From the NCBI RefSeq assembly GCF_001426685.1, contig NZ_LMFB01000013.1:173459-237458 (forward strand): a stretch of DNA of 64,000 bases, read 5' to 3'. The position numbers and the translations under genes were made by a program. The notes under the pieces are model-generated. The model made no database searches, was not told the DNA's origin, and saw nothing but the letters and a program-made list of their open reading frames with translations. The stretch comes from Rhizobium sp. Root483D2 (lineage in GTDB: Bacteria; Pseudomonadota; Alphaproteobacteria; Rhizobiales; Rhizobiaceae). Positions 44,401 to 53,829 of this stretch are shown in pieces (position 1 is the first letter of the stretch; each line of letters begins with the position of its first letter).

Positions 44401-44715
44401 TCAGGCGGTCAGTTTCAGCCCGGCAATACCGGTGATGATCAACGCAATGCAGCCGAGACGCATCGCGGTTGCGGGCTCGGCAAACAGCACGATGCCCAGA
44501 ATGACGGTGCCAACCGTGCCGATACCGGTCCAGACGGCATAGGCCGTGCCAAGCGGCAAGGTGCGCACAGCGATGCCCAGCAGCACGATGCTGGCGACCA
44601 TTGCGGTTCCGGTCAACAGCGTCGGTACGAGCTTGGTGAAGCCTTCGGTATATTTCAGGCCGATGGCCCAGCCGATTTCGAGAATGCCTGCGAGGAAAAG
44701 GATAATCCAGGCCAT
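44401..44715 (-). CDS. SMR-family guanidinium exporter (Gdx/SugE type)
   Basis: A 104-residue small multidrug resistance protein with four membrane helices, which functions as an antiparallel dimer. The residues that separate guanidinium exporters from multidrug EmrE are all in place: Glu13, Trp16, Ser42 and Trp62. The start ATG 44715 has GGAG 6 bases before; the longer frame upstream is the riboswitch leader and is not coding. Control by a guanidine-II riboswitch (44735-44792) fits export of guanidinium when it accumulates. Confidence 0.93.
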   Translation of the reverse strand: MAWIILFLAGILEIGWAIGLKYTEGFTKLVPTLLTGTAMVASIVLLGIAVRTLPLGTAYAVWTGIGTVGTVILGIVLFAEPATAMRLGCIALIITGIAGLKLTA

Positions 44716-44734
44716 AGTGTACTCCATCTTAAGG

Positions 44735-44792
44735 AGCGAGGCCGTCCTCGCGGATGTTCGGGTGTCGATCCGATCCCGTGCAGCCGTCTGCA
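44735..44792 (-). promoter_or_regulatory. Guanidine-II (mini-ykkC) riboswitch
   Basis: On the minus strand two short hairpins both carry the diagnostic ACGG tetraloop: TGCAG-ACGG-CTGCA (44779-44792) and GCGAGG-ACGG-CCTCGC (44736-44751), separated by 27 bases. This paired-hairpin architecture with ACGR loops is the guanidine-II consensus. It lies just 20 bases before the SMR gene, with the GGAG ribosome site directly after the second hairpin, so ligand binding can control translation. Confidence 0.88.
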
Positions 44793-44962
44793 TAGGCACC
44801 TTATGCCATCCGGATTTGGCGGTGGCAAGAGCCCGGCGCGCATGGCAGCCATTCGCCGCGCGGACATATGACCGCTCGATAGAATTGCAGCTCTGTCGCG
44901 GTTTGCGCTTGTGCGGATGACGGCGAACAGGGAAGATAGAGGCGAAACAGGAGTCGTCCGCA

Positions 44963-45340
44963 ATGTTTGACCATGTGTCGATTGGCGTCAAAGATCTCGA
45001 CCGTTCGCTTCGCTTTTACGACGCCATCCTGACGCCGCTTGGCTATGAGCGGCTGTCGAAAACGGACACGGTGCTTGGTTATGGATCCGACCGGATCAGC
45101 CTGTGGATTGCAAAGGCCGAGCATCCGGTGCCCGCCGACCGGAGCTCCGGCCTGCATTTCTGCTTTATCGCACCTGATGCAGCAGCGGTCGATGCCTTCC
45201 ACGCGGCCGGGATTTTGAACGGCGGCGAAGACAACGGGCTGCCGGCACTTCGGCCGGAATATAGCCAGTTCTATTATGCCGGCTTTATCATCGATCCCGA
45301 CGGCTACCGGCTCGAGGCGTTTTTCAAGATACCCGAGTAA
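44963..45340 (+). CDS. VOC-family (glyoxalase/bleomycin-resistance fold) protein
   Basis: A 125-residue two-module VOC protein. DHVSIGVKDLDRSLRFYDAIL (trimmed to the first strand pair), GLHFCFIAPDAAAVDAFHAAG and the final DPDGYRLEAFF give the paired beta-alpha-beta units; His4 and Glu near the end sit at metal positions. Function may be glyoxalase-like, dioxygenase-like or resistance; not predictable. Divergent from the SMR gene across 247 bases. Confidence 0.85.
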   Translation: MFDHVSIGVKDLDRSLRFYDAILTPLGYERLSKTDTVLGYGSDRISLWIAKAEHPVPADRSSGLHFCFIAPDAAAVDAFHAAGILNGGEDNGLPALRPEYSQFYYAGFIIDPDGYRLEAFFKIPE

Positions 45341-45361
45341 AGCTCACCGTTACCCTGAAGG

Positions 45362-46660
45362 TTATTTCTTGACCGGGCGTTCCCGCTTCAGGCGCTGCCA
45401 GAATTCCAGCCGCTTCAGCGTCTCGCGCTCGAAACCGCGTTCCTGAGGCTTGTAGAAGCGCGTGTCCTTGCTGCGCAGCTCTTCTGGAAAGAACTCCTGG
45501 CCGGAAAAGGCATCCGGATAATCGTGGTCATATTTGTAACCCTCGTGATAACCGAGGTCCTTCATCAGCTTGGTCGGCGCATTAAGGATGCTTTTCGGCG
45601 GCGGGATCGAACCGGTCTCCCGCGCCATCTCAAGGGCTGCGTCGAAGGAGCGGTAGCTGGCATTGGATTTCGGTGCCGTCGCCACATAAACGATGGCTTG
45701 GGCGATAAACAGCCGACCCTCCGGCCAGCCGATGCGCTCAAACGCCGTCCAGGCGGCAATCACCTGCGGCATCGCGTTGGGATCGGCCATGCCGACATCC
45801 TCGCTGGCGGCGCAGGCAAGCCGCCGGAACAGCGTCGTCGGGTCCTCCCCCGCATCCACCATGCGTGCGCCCCAATAGAGCGCCGCATCGACATCGCTGC
45901 CCCGCAGGCTTTTGTGGAAACAGCTCAACAGATTGTAGTGGCCATCCTGCGCCTTGTCATAGACCGGCATGCGCTTCTGCAGCGCTTTGGACAGGCGTCC
46001 AATGTCGAGATCATCCTCTTCACCGAGCGACAGGACGTCATCGGCCAGACCGACGAGATAGCGCCCGTCCCCGTCGGCCATGTTGATCAGCGCGGCGCGC
46101 GCGTCCTCCGTCAGCGGCAGGCGCTTACCAACGAAATTCTCCACCCGCGCCAAAAGCAGTTCCGACGAGGCGGCATCGAAGGGATTGAGAGTGAACACCT
46201 TGAGCCGTGACAGCAAGGCCGCCACCAGGCTGAAGCTCGGGTTCTCCGTCGTCGCGCCGATCAGGATGACCGTGCCGTTTTCGACATGCGGCAGAAGGGC
46301 ATCCTGGGTGCTGCGATTGAAGCGATGCAGCTCGTCAACGAAGAGGATGGTCTGGCGGCCGATGGTGCGGTTGTTTTTTGCCGTGTCGAAAACCTTGCGC
46401 AGATCGGCAATGCCGGACATCACGGCCGATAGCTGGACGAACTCCATCTTGGCGGATGTGGCGACCAGGCGCGCGATCGTCGTCTTGCCGACGCCGGGCG
46501 GGCCCCAGAGGATGAACGAGCCGACAGTGCCCCCCGCCAGCATGCGCGCAATCGGCCCGTTTTCCGCGAGAAGATGATCCTGGCCAATCACCTCCTCCAG
46601 GGTTTCGGGACGAAGAGCGTCGGCAAGCGGCCGGTGCGTAGCCTCATCGAACAATGTCAC
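45362..46660 (-). CDS. rarA: Replication-associated recombination protein A (MgsA/RarA-type AAA+ ATPase)
   Basis: AAA+ ATPase that acts at stalled replication forks with SSB. Walker A GPPGVGKT (53-60), Walker B ILFVDE (105-110), sensor ATTENPSF and the C-terminal assembly domain with GCLDIG-like ARMVDAGEDPTTLFRRL. The start chosen is GTG 46660, since GGAGG lies 8 bases before it; the ATG 46708 would add 16 residues of poor quality. 432 residues, normal length. It follows degQ (82-base gap) on the same strand. Confidence 0.93.
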   Translation of the reverse strand: MTLFDEATHRPLADALRPETLEEVIGQDHLLAENGPIARMLAGGTVGSFILWGPPGVGKTTIARLVATSAKMEFVQLSAVMSGIADLRKVFDTAKNNRTIGRQTILFVDELHRFNRSTQDALLPHVENGTVILIGATTENPSFSLVAALLSRLKVFTLNPFDAASSELLLARVENFVGKRLPLTEDARAALINMADGDGRYLVGLADDVLSLGEEDDLDIGRLSKALQKRMPVYDKAQDGHYNLLSCFHKSLRGSDVDAALYWGARMVDAGEDPTTLFRRLACAASEDVGMADPNAMPQVIAAWTAFERIGWPEGRLFIAQAIVYVATAPKSNASYRSFDAALEMARETGSIPPPKSILNAPTKLMKDLGYHEGYKYDHDYPDAFSGQEFFPEELRSKDTRFYKPQERGFERETLKRLEFWQRLKRERPVKK

Positions 46661-46742
46661 GGGCACGTCCTCCACCCGAAACAGCCGGTCGTGGCCGTTC
46701 CGGGTCATTTTGGTTCGTGGGTTCGCCCGGCAAAACGATTAA

Positions 46743-48209
46743 TTACCGGAAGAACTGGCGGATGCGCTGGCCGTCGCGCTCGATTTCGACGCGCCACAGC
46801 GACGGGTCTTCCTTGGCAATGGTTTCCAGCGTGGTGGACTTATCGACCGGCGTGCCATTGACGGCGACGATAATGTCCTTCGGCCGGAAGCCGACGCGGG
46901 CAGCCGGCGATCCGCGATTGATCTGCGTGATCACAACACCCTGCGACGCCGCCGGCATCCGCAGCTCGTCGGCGAGACGCGGCGACAGATTGCCGACCAC
47001 AGCGCCCGAGAAGGGATTGCGGCCCTCGATCAGGCGCTCGTCGCGCGGCGATGTCTCCGGCGCTTCGGCAAGCGCCAGCTCGATATCGCGCTCCTTGCCG
47101 TTTTCGCTGATGGTGACGCGGGCAATATGGCCGATGCCGACGGTGGTGAGGCGGTAACCCAGCGCATCGGGATGCTCGACGGCGATGCCATTGACGGCGA
47201 TGATGACCTGGCCGGGCTTGATGCCGGCCTTTTCCGCTGGTCCGCCCTCGATGACGGAACTCACCAGCGCGCCGCGTGCCCGGTCAAGTCCCAGCGCATC
47301 GGCGACTTCCGATGTCACCGGCTCGAAGCTGGCACCGATGAACGGCCGGGTAAAGCTGCCATTGCCGCCTTCAGCCGACGCGACGAAGACCTTGACCAGA
47401 TTGGCCGGAATGGCAAAGCCCACACCGTTGGAACCGCCGCCGCGCGAAAAGATCGCTGTGTTGATGCCGATCAGCTGGCCGTCCATATCGATAAGGCCGC
47501 CGCCGGAATTGCCGGGATTGATCGCTGCGTCCGTCTGGATGAAGAAGCCGAAATCGCCTGACAGCACCTGGTTGCGGGCGAGCGCCGAGACGATACCGCT
47601 GGTGACGGTCTGGCCGACACCGAAGGGATTGCCGATCGCCAGGACGAGATCGCCGACTTCGACAGCATCGGAATCGCCCAGAGGCACGGTCTCGAACGGA
47701 CCATCCGATTTGACCTTCAGAACGGCCAGATCAAGCCGCTCGTCCTTCAGCATCACGCTGGTCTCGAATTCGCGGCCATCGGCCAGCGCGATCTTGATGT
47801 TATCGGCATCGGTAATGACGTGATAATTGGTGACGACGATGCCGTTCTTGCCGACGATCACGCCGGAACCGAGCGAAGACTGCTTTTCCGACCGGTTGGG
47901 CATGCGCTGGCCAAAGAACTGTTCAAAGAACGGATCATCGGCGAACGGCGAGCGGCTCTGGACGGTCTTTTCCGCATAGACGTTCACGACGGCATTGGCC
48001 GTCTGCTTGACCAGCGGCGAAAAGGACAGCTGCATTTCCGTCTTGCTTTGCGGAACGGCTTTTTGCGTACCGGCCTGCTGCGCCTGCGCGGAAGAAACCA
48101 AAGACACTGGAGAGCCCCCAGGCTCACCCGGTTTTCCTGTAAAGACCAGACCTGCAGCCAGAGCGCCGACAGCACTTAAGGCAACGAACGAATAAAGAAA
48201 ACGCGGCAT
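46743..48209 (-). CDS. Do-type periplasmic serine protease (DegP/DegQ family)
   Basis: Periplasmic protease and chaperone for misfolded envelope proteins. Signal/anchor segment 1-20, Gln-rich linker, then a trypsin-like domain with the full triad: His130 (TNYHV), Asp160 (LDLAVL) and Ser235 (GNSGGG). Two PDZ domains follow (about 270-370 and 385-488), with GASFEPVTSEVADALGLDRA near the first. 488 residues, normal for DegQ/Do proteins. It stands before rarA on the same strand. Confidence 0.93.
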   Translation of the reverse strand: MPRFLYSFVALSAVGALAAGLVFTGKPGEPGGSPVSLVSSAQAQQAGTQKAVPQSKTEMQLSFSPLVKQTANAVVNVYAEKTVQSRSPFADDPFFEQFFGQRMPNRSEKQSSLGSGVIVGKNGIVVTNYHVITDADNIKIALADGREFETSVMLKDERLDLAVLKVKSDGPFETVPLGDSDAVEVGDLVLAIGNPFGVGQTVTSGIVSALARNQVLSGDFGFFIQTDAAINPGNSGGGLIDMDGQLIGINTAIFSRGGGSNGVGFAIPANLVKVFVASAEGGNGSFTRPFIGASFEPVTSEVADALGLDRARGALVSSVIEGGPAEKAGIKPGQVIIAVNGIAVEHPDALGYRLTTVGIGHIARVTISENGKERDIELALAEAPETSPRDERLIEGRNPFSGAVVGNLSPRLADELRMPAASQGVVITQINRGSPAARVGFRPKDIIVAVNGTPVDKSTTLETIAKEDPSLWRVEIERDGQRIRQFFR

Positions 48210-48393
48210 GTAAACAGTCCCATCAAATCAAATCTCGCGGACACAGAGATAGGACGCCGGCTGCCAAAAAGCAAAGGCGGCCGGTGTTAGAAAAGCCGAA
48301 GCCTGAACTTGAAACGACAGCCGATCCGAATTGCCACAACGGCTTCCACCTGATACAACTTATTCGCGAATAAAAGTTCAGATGGGAGGGTTG

Positions 48394-48711
48394 ATGCGAG
48401 AATTCGTTGCCAAATCCCCAGGCTTCCGGGCGTTTACCAGGGCCATAATTCATGACCCGCTTATCTTCCGTTCTCACGATGACATCATCGACTTCGGGAT
48501 CGGTCACGTTCTCCACCAGTTCCCGGACACGGCTGACGATCTCGACAATTTTCTGGATTACTGGCTGAACGCGAATGCGACGGACCAGCAACTGGAAGAT
48601 CTCTGGGCCGCGTCGAACGCGGACTTTTTTCTGATCGGGGAAGCCGTTCGACCCTTTCTCGCCCGTGTCCTGGAGATGCTGCGGGAGCAACGGGGCAAGC
48701 CTTCGCCATAA
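48394..48711 (+). CDS. Small hypothetical protein antisense-adjacent to the ribosomal cluster
   Basis: A 105-residue acidic protein with no recognised family: MREFVAKSPGFRAFTRAIIH (20), then DPLIFRSHDDIIDFGIGHVL and DFFLIGEAVRPFLARVLEML, a helical amphipathic pattern. GGGAGG lies 4 bases before ATG 48394, the main support that it is real. It converges with rplQ, and a bidirectional terminator lies between them. Its divergence from the degQ promoter region gives no functional clue. Confidence 0.5.
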   Translation: MREFVAKSPGFRAFTRAIIHDPLIFRSHDDIIDFGIGHVLHQFPDTADDLDNFLDYWLNANATDQQLEDLWAASNADFFLIGEAVRPFLARVLEMLREQRGKPSP

Positions 48712-48722
48712 CGCGCCACAGC

Positions 48723-48754
48723 AAAAGGCCGGGCGCTTGCGCACCCGGCCTTTT
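48723..48754. terminator. Bidirectional terminator at the end of the ribosomal cluster
   Basis: An 11-pair stem (AAAAGGCCGGG / CCCGGCCTTTT) with an inner GCGC/GCGC pair and a following TTTTTTC on the plus strand; on the minus strand the stem is followed by TTTTG. It ends both the small hypothetical gene and rplQ, which lie face to face. Confidence 0.8.
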
Positions 48755-48778
48755 TTCAAGTCTCAGTCTGCAGACCGA

Positions 48779-49204
48779 TTAAGCGGCGTCTGCAGCTTCT
48801 GCTTCGGCAGCAACGCGTGCGATGTCCTTGGCGCCCTTGGCCGAGGTGTCCCGATCGACGAATTCAATGACGGCCAGAGCCGCATTGTCGCCGTGACGGT
48901 AACCAGCCTTCATGATGCGCAGGTAGCCGCCATTGCGGGTTGCGTAACGTGTTGCGATGGCATCGAAAAGCTTGCCGACGACAGCAACGTCGCGGATCTG
49001 CGAGATGGCCTGGCGACGGGCATGAAGGTCACCCTTCTTGCCGAGCGTGACGAGCTTCTCGACGATCGGGCGGATTTCCTTTGCCTTCGGCAAGGTCGTG
49101 ATGATCTGCTCATGTTCGATGAGCGAAGCAGCCATATTGGCAAACATTGCCTTACGGTGGCTTGCAGTTCTATTCAGCTTGCGGCCGGCTACACCATGGC
49201 GCAT
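48779..49204 (-). CDS. rplQ: Ribosomal protein bL17
   Basis: 50S protein at the polypeptide exit region. The family start [20 protein letters not shown] (20) and blocks [34 protein letters not shown] are clear. 141 residues, with a Glu/Ala-rich tail common in Rhizobiales. It follows rpoA after 119 bases; in many bacteria this pair ends the alpha operon. Confidence 0.96.
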   Translation of the reverse strand: MRHGVAGRKLNRTASHRKAMFANMAASLIEHEQIITTLPKAKEIRPIVEKLVTLGKKGDLHARRQAISQIRDVAVVGKLFDAIATRYATRNGGYLRIMKAGYRHGDNAALAVIEFVDRDTSAKGAKDIARVAAEAEAADAA

Positions 49205-49293
49205 TGCTATTCTCCTTTAATTGCAGGTTCCCTTTTTCGTATGGGCCTGCCGTTTCCTGGCACATGCAGACATCTGCCTGCTGTTTGACGGGG

Positions 49294-49316
49294 AAAGGCA
49301 GTCAAAACCTGCCTTT
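49294..49316. terminator. Hairpin directly after the rpoA stop
   Basis: An eight-pair stem (AAAGGCAG / CTGCCTTT, loop of 7) begins six bases after the rpoA stop. Its T-run (to 49320) lies on the plus-strand side, so as a minus-strand element it acts more as a stem than as a strong terminator. It could soften expression of rplQ. Confidence 0.45.
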
Positions 49317-49323
49317 TTTATTG

Positions 49324-50334
49324 TTAATACTGGTCTTCGTAACGCTTGGCGAGATCTTCGATGTTCTCGGGCGGCCATGCCGGTACTTCCATACCGAGGT
49401 GCAGGCCCATGGAAGCGAGAACTTCCTTGATTTCGTTCAGCGACTTGCGGCCAAAGTTCGGAGTGCGAAGCATTTCGGCTTCGGTCTTCTGAATGAGGTC
49501 GCCGATATAGACGATATTGTCGTTCTTCAGGCAGTTGGCCGAACGGACCGAAAGTTCCAGTTCGTCGACCTTCTTGAGCAATGCCGGGTTGAACGCCAGT
49601 TCTGTCACGGCTTCTTCTTCGGCTTCCTTCTGCGGTTCGTCGAAGTTGACGAAAACGCCAAGCTGGTCCTGAAGGATGCGGGCCGCGAAAGCGACTGCAT
49701 CTTCACCGGTGACGGAACCATCGGTCTCGATCTGCATCGACAGCTTGTCGTAGTCGAGAACCTGGCCTTCACGGGTGTTTTCCACCTTGTAGGACACTTT
49801 CTTGACCGGCGAATACAGGCTGTCGACCGGGATGAGGCCGATCGGTGCATCTTCCGAACGGTTGCGGTCTGCAGGCACGTAGCCCTTGCCGTTGTTGACG
49901 GTGAACTCCATGCGGATCTCGGCGCCCTCGTCGAGGGTGCAGATCACATGGTTCGGGTTGAGGATCTCAATATCGCCAACCGTCTGGATGTCACCGGCGG
50001 TAACAACGCCCGGACCCTGCTTGCGCACAACCATGCGCTTTGCGTCGTCGCCATCCATCTTGATGGCGATTTCCTTGATGTTGAGCACGATGTCCGTCAC
50101 GTCTTCCCGGACACCCGGGATCGAGGAGAACTCGTGCAGGACGCCGTCGATCTGCACTGCGGTCACCGCAGCGCCGCGGAGCGACGACAGAAGAACGCGG
50201 CGAAGCGCGTTGCCGAGCGTCAGGCCAAAGCCACGCTCGAGCGGCTCGGCAACAAGGCTTACCTTGGTGCGGCCGGTCGAGGAGAACTCAACCTTGTTCG
50301 GCTTGATCAGTTCCTGCCAGTTTTTCTGAATCAT
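49324..50334 (-). CDS. rpoA: RNA polymerase alpha subunit
   Basis: Assembles RNA polymerase and contacts promoter UP elements and activators. N-terminal domain with the dimer/beta-contact blocks ([32 protein letters not shown]), then a C-terminal domain with [20 protein letters not shown] and [18 protein letters not shown] trimmed. ATG 50334 is the family start; the frame continues 14 residues upstream. 336 residues. A hairpin at 50353-50377 sits just ahead of it. Confidence 0.97.
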   Translation of the reverse strand: MIQKNWQELIKPNKVEFSSTGRTKVSLVAEPLERGFGLTLGNALRRVLLSSLRGAAVTAVQIDGVLHEFSSIPGVREDVTDIVLNIKEIAIKMDGDDAKRMVVRKQGPGVVTAGDIQTVGDIEILNPNHVICTLDEGAEIRMEFTVNNGKGYVPADRNRSEDAPIGLIPVDSLYSPVKKVSYKVENTREGQVLDYDKLSMQIETDGSVTGEDAVAFAARILQDQLGVFVNFDEPQKEAEEEAVTELAFNPALLKKVDELELSVRSANCLKNDNIVYIGDLIQKTEAEMLRTPNFGRKSLNEIKEVLASMGLHLGMEVPAWPPENIEDLAKRYEDQY

Positions 50335-50352
50335 ATGTTTTGCCTTCCGTTC

Positions 50353-50377
50353 GTTGCCACCATCCAATCGTGGCAAC
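50353..50377 (-). promoter_or_regulatory. Hairpin in the rpoA leader
   Basis: GTTGCCAC / GTGGCAAC, an eight-pair stem with a loop of 9, starts 19 bases before the rpoA ATG. It has no T-run and is close to the ribosome site, so it may modulate translation or be a binding site for a ribosomal protein (inference). Confidence 0.35.
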
Positions 50378-50434
50378 CGAGCCTTGAAGCGCCGGGAGAG
50401 ATTTCCCCCTCACCGGCTGGATGAATGCGTAGAC

Positions 50435-50824
50435 TTAAACGCGGCGCTTCTTGCGCGGGCGGCAACCATTGTGCGGGATCGGCGTGACGTCACGGATCGA
50501 GGTGATCATGAAGCCAGCAGCCTGAAGCGCACGCAGAGCCGATTCACGGCCGGAACCCGGACCGCAAACTTCGACCTCAAGGGTCTTCATGCCGTGTTCC
50601 TGGGCCTTCTTGGCCGCATCTTCAGCAGCCATCTGGGCTGCGAACGGGGTCGACTTACGCGAACCCTTGAAGCCCTTCGAACCAGCCGAAGACCAGGCAA
50701 TCGCGTTGCCCTGTGCGTCGGTGATGGTGATCATCGTGTTGTTGAACGACGAGTTGACGTGGGCAACGCCCGTAGAAATGTTTTTCCGCTCGCGACGGCG
50801 AACGCGTGTGGCTTCCTTGGCCAT
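50435..50824 (-). CDS. rpsK: Ribosomal protein uS11
   Basis: 30S platform protein near the decoding region. Family blocks: [20 protein letters not shown], then [20 protein letters not shown], then [18 protein letters not shown] and the basic end [15 protein letters not shown]. 129 residues, normal length. It follows rpsM after a 237-base spacer with a terminator-like hairpin and two repeats. Confidence 0.97.
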   Translation of the reverse strand: MAKEATRVRRRERKNISTGVAHVNSSFNNTMITITDAQGNAIAWSSAGSKGFKGSRKSTPFAAQMAAEDAAKKAQEHGMKTLEVEVCGPGSGRESALRALQAAGFMITSIRDVTPIPHNGCRPRKKRRV

Positions 50825-50851
50825 GGTATACCTTTCGTTGATCTCTGCACC

Positions 50852-50876
50852 GCCGTAGTACCAGCGGCTCCACCGG
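50852..50876. repeat. 25-base repeat copy A in the rpsM-rpsK spacer
   Basis: First copy of an imperfect 25-base direct repeat (GCCGTA-N3-CCAGC-N-GCTCCACCGG); 22 of 25 bases match copy B at 50955-50979. It lies 27 bases upstream of the rpsK start. Each copy ends with GGTGGAGC read on the minus strand, which resembles a Shine-Dalgarno-like or stem segment. Confidence 0.65.
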
Positions 50877-50954
50877 GCGGAGGAGAACCCCTGCCCTGAA
50901 TTTTCAAGTCATGCGCGACCGGAAAAACCCGGTCTGCGCGGCGATATCGTCACT

Positions 50955-50979
50955 GCCGTAATGCCAGCAGCTCCACCGG
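50955..50979. repeat. 25-base repeat copy B in the rpsM-rpsK spacer
   Basis: Second copy of the repeat, 103 bases from copy A, three mismatches. It lies between the rpsM terminator-like hairpin (51014-51040) and copy A. Function unknown. Confidence 0.65.
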
Positions 50980-51013
50980 AGGGACGCTTGGAGCGCCCTT
51001 CCGAAACCACAAA

Positions 51014-51040
51014 AGAGGCCGGCGCCGAGCGCCAGCCTCT
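51014..51040 (-). terminator. Terminator-like hairpin between rpsM and rpsK
   Basis: On the minus strand AGAGGC-T-GGCGC-TCG-GCGCC-G-GCCTCT is an 11-pair stem with one mismatch and then TTTTGTGG. It lies inside the operon just after rpsM, so it probably attenuates rather than ends transcription. Confidence 0.65.
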
Positions 51041-51061
51041 GCATTTCCCATTTCAGGGAAA

Positions 51062-51430
51062 TTACTTCTTCTTGCCTGCAATCGCCTTTGCCGGGCCCTT
51101 GCGGGTGCGGGCATTGGTGTGCGTGCGCTGACCGCGAACAGGCAGCGAACGGCGATGACGCAGACCGCGGTAGCAGCCCAGGTCCATCAGACGCTTGATG
51201 TTCATCGAGGTCTCGCGACGCAGGTCGCCTTCAACCTGATAATCGCGGTCGATCGTTTCGCGGATCTGAAGAACTTCAGCATCCGTCAGTTGGTGCACAC
51301 GACGTTCAGCCGGGATACCGACCTTTTCGACGATTTCCTGTGCGAATTTCGCTCCGATCCCGTGAATGTAACGAAGCGCGATTACTACGCGCTTGCTCGT
51401 CGGGATGTTGACGCCAGCGATACGTGCCAC
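51062..51430 (-). CDS. rpsM: Ribosomal protein uS13
   Basis: 30S head protein contacting the tRNA and the large subunit. Family start [20 protein letters not shown] (20), middle [20 protein letters not shown], and the basic tail [20 protein letters not shown]. 122 residues, normal length. The spacer ahead of it (51431-51657) contains TTGAC-like boxes that may be an internal promoter. Confidence 0.97.
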   Translation of the reverse strand: MARIAGVNIPTSKRVVIALRYIHGIGAKFAQEIVEKVGIPAERRVHQLTDAEVLQIRETIDRDYQVEGDLRRETSMNIKRLMDLGCYRGLRHRRSLPVRGQRTHTNARTRKGPAKAIAGKKK

Positions 51431-51657
51431 GCCTGTTCTCCTTGCTTCCAGTTGCCATCCGGCAATAGGTGCTTCGTTATGCAGCCCCTTGAAGAGGCCG
51501 GCTGTGAAAGTTCTGTTCGGAACACGTCAAAAGAATCGCGCCCGGACTTCGTCTTGAAATCCGCGCCGATCCCTAGCATGCTGCGAGTTAGCGCGGTCTT
51601 TGAAGGAATCGACCGCAAAAGTCAACTCCCCGGCAGTCCTTTTTCAAGAACTGCCTT

Positions 51658-52254
51658 TTAGGCGTCAGCGGAAGCCGATGCCAGAATTGCATTGATCTGA
51701 GAGGTGACGGTCTCGACCGGCGCCATTCCATCAACTGTCTTCAACTCGCCCGTGACAGCATAGTGCTGCGACAAAGGCGCCGTCTTCTCGCGATATTCGA
51801 CAAGACGCTTCTTAAATGCTTCCGGATTATCGTCAGAGCGAACATTGCCGCCTGCGGCAATGGTTTCTGCTACGCGATTCTCGATGCGCCGTACAAGCGC
51901 ATCTTCATCCACCTTCAATTCGATGACCGAATCGAGACGCAGCCCCTTGCCTGCGAGCATCTTGCCCAGCGCAACAGCCTGCGGAACGGTGCGCGGATAG
52001 CCATCCAGGATGAACCCATTCGCACAATCGGCCGAATCGATCCGGTCGGAGACGATCTCATTGACGATCTCGTCGGAGACCAGCTGTCCGGCATCCATGA
52101 CAGCCTTGGCACGCTTGCCAACATCCGTCTGCGCCTGAACGGCGGCCCGCAGCATATCGCCTGTGGAAAGCTGCGGAATACCGTATTTTTCCGTCAGAAG
52201 CTTCGCCTGTGTTCCCTTGCCTGCTCCCGGCGGTCCCAAGAATATGAGTCTCAT
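51658..52254 (-). CDS. adk: Adenylate kinase
   Basis: Interconverts ATP, ADP and AMP. P-loop GPPGAGKGT at 7-15, AMP-binding STGDMLRAA and the LID region ([16 protein letters not shown]) without the zinc Cys set of some Gram-positive forms, so the short-LID type. 198 residues. Its ATG overlaps the secY stop by four bases (ATGA), so the two are coupled. A GAAA-capped 10-pair hairpin follows its stop at about 51632-51655. Confidence 0.97.
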   Translation of the reverse strand: MRLIFLGPPGAGKGTQAKLLTEKYGIPQLSTGDMLRAAVQAQTDVGKRAKAVMDAGQLVSDEIVNEIVSDRIDSADCANGFILDGYPRTVPQAVALGKMLAGKGLRLDSVIELKVDEDALVRRIENRVAETIAAGGNVRSDDNPEAFKKRLVEYREKTAPLSQHYAVTGELKTVDGMAPVETVTSQINAILASASADA

Positions 52255-53591
52255 CGGCCCCTCTTTCCTCCACGCAGCTTTGATTTCTTGATCAGCCCCT
52301 CATACTGCTGGGCAATCAGGTGACCCTGCACCTGTGCTACAGTATCAAGGGTAACGCTGACAACAATCAAAAGCGACGTACCACCAAGGTAGAACGGCAC
52401 GCCGGTCTGCGCGATCACGACTTCGGGCAGAATGCAGACGAACATCAGGTAGATCGCGCCAAGCACGGTGATGCGCGTGAGCACGTAATCGATATATTCG
52501 GCGGTGCGTTCGCCCGGCCGGATGCCGAGGATGAAGCCGCCATGCTTCTTCAGATTGTCGGCCGTGTCCTTCGGATTGAAAACGATGGCCGTGTAGAAGA
52601 AGGCAAAGAACGCGATCATGCCGCCATAGAGCACCATGTAGAGCGGCTTGCCGTGGCCAAGGGCTGCAACGATGGTCGTTGCCCAGCTCGGCAGCGCCGT
52701 GCTGTTGGCAAAGCCTGCAAGCGTTGCCGGCAGAAGCAGCAGCGAAGATGCAAAGATCGCGGGAATGACGCCGGCTGTGTTGAGCTTCAGCGGCAGATGC
52801 GAGGTGTCGCCCTGGAACATCTTGTTGCCGACTTGCCGCTTTGGATACTGGATCAGCAACCGGCGCTGCGCGCGCTCGACGAAGACGATCAGCGCGATCA
52901 CGGCAACGACCATGACGATGATGGCGAGAATCAGCGGCGTCGACAGGGCGCCGGTGCGGCCCAGTTCAAGCGTGCCGGCCAAAGCTGTGGGCAGATGCGC
53001 GACGATGCCGGCAAAGATGATCAGCGAGATACCGTTGCCGATGCCGCGCGACGTGATCTGCTCGCCGAGCCACATCAGGAACATTGTGCCGCCCAGCAGC
53101 GAAATCACGGTGGAAATACGGAAGAACCAGCCGGCATCGACGACCAGGCCGTTGCCGCTCTCTAGACCGACCGCAATGCCGTAGGCCTGCAGCGTGCCGA
53201 GCAGCACCGTGCCGTAGCGGGTGTACTGGTTGATGACCTTGCGGCCCTGCTCGCCTTCCTTCTTCAACTGCTCCAGCGACGGAACCACGGAGGTCATCAG
53301 CTGAACGATGATGGAGGCGGAAATATAAGGCATGATGCCAAGGGCGAAGATCGCCATGCGCTCGACGGCGCCGCCGGAAAACATGTTGAAAAGACCGAGA
53401 ATGCCGCCGCTCTGGCCGGCAAAAGCCTGTGCAAAAGCTTCCGGGTTCAAGCCTGGCAGCGGAATATAGGTGCCAAGGCGATAGACGAGAAGCGCGCCAA
53501 GGGTGAACCAGAGGCGGCGTTTCAGATCTTCGGCTTTTGCGAAAGTCGCAAAATTCAGGTTGGAGGCGAGCTGTTCCGCTGCAGAAGCCAT
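52251..53591 (-). CDS. secY: Preprotein translocase subunit SecY
   Basis: Central channel of the Sec translocon. Ten hydrophobic segments with the family blocks [19 protein letters not shown], the plug/pore-ring region in segment 2 ([19 protein letters not shown]), then KGTAYLG-type [18 protein letters not shown]. 446 residues, normal length. It has its own spacer (53592-53829) with a terminator hairpin ahead, so it and adk may have a separate promoter. Confidence 0.97.
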   Translation of the reverse strand: MASAAEQLASNLNFATFAKAEDLKRRLWFTLGALLVYRLGTYIPLPGLNPEAFAQAFAGQSGGILGLFNMFSGGAVERMAIFALGIMPYISASIIVQLMTSVVPSLEQLKKEGEQGRKVINQYTRYGTVLLGTLQAYGIAVGLESGNGLVVDAGWFFRISTVISLLGGTMFLMWLGEQITSRGIGNGISLIIFAGIVAHLPTALAGTLELGRTGALSTPLILAIIVMVVAVIALIVFVERAQRRLLIQYPKRQVGNKMFQGDTSHLPLKLNTAGVIPAIFASSLLLLPATLAGFANSTALPSWATTIVAALGHGKPLYMVLYGGMIAFFAFFYTAIVFNPKDTADNLKKHGGFILGIRPGERTAEYIDYVLTRITVLGAIYLMFVCILPEVVIAQTGVPFYLGGTSLLIVVSVTLDTVAQVQGHLIAQQYEGLIKKSKLRGGKRGR

Positions 53592-53785
53592 GCAATTCTC
53601 CGCGTAGCCAGTTCGAACCCGCGGGGAAACCCGGTCAGATCCGGAAAAGCTATCTTCTTTTTATGAAAACCGGCTTGGAAACGACTGCAACTGCAATCAC
53701 GTGCCTCACCGTGGTTCCCGATCAATATTCTGCTGCGCCGGACGAATCCGGCCGTGCAATCCGTGAGGCTCTCATATGGGAGCAA

Positions 53786-53816
53786 AACCGCCCGGTGTGA
53801 AGCACCCCGGGCGGTT
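53786..53816 (-). terminator. Terminator-like hairpin between rplO and secY
   Basis: On the minus strand AACCGCCCGG / CCGGGCGGTT is a perfect ten-pair stem with loop of 11, followed by TTTTGCTCCC. It lies 14 bases after the rplO stop, inside the operon. Confidence 0.75.
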
Positions 53817-53829
53817 CATCAGCAACTAA

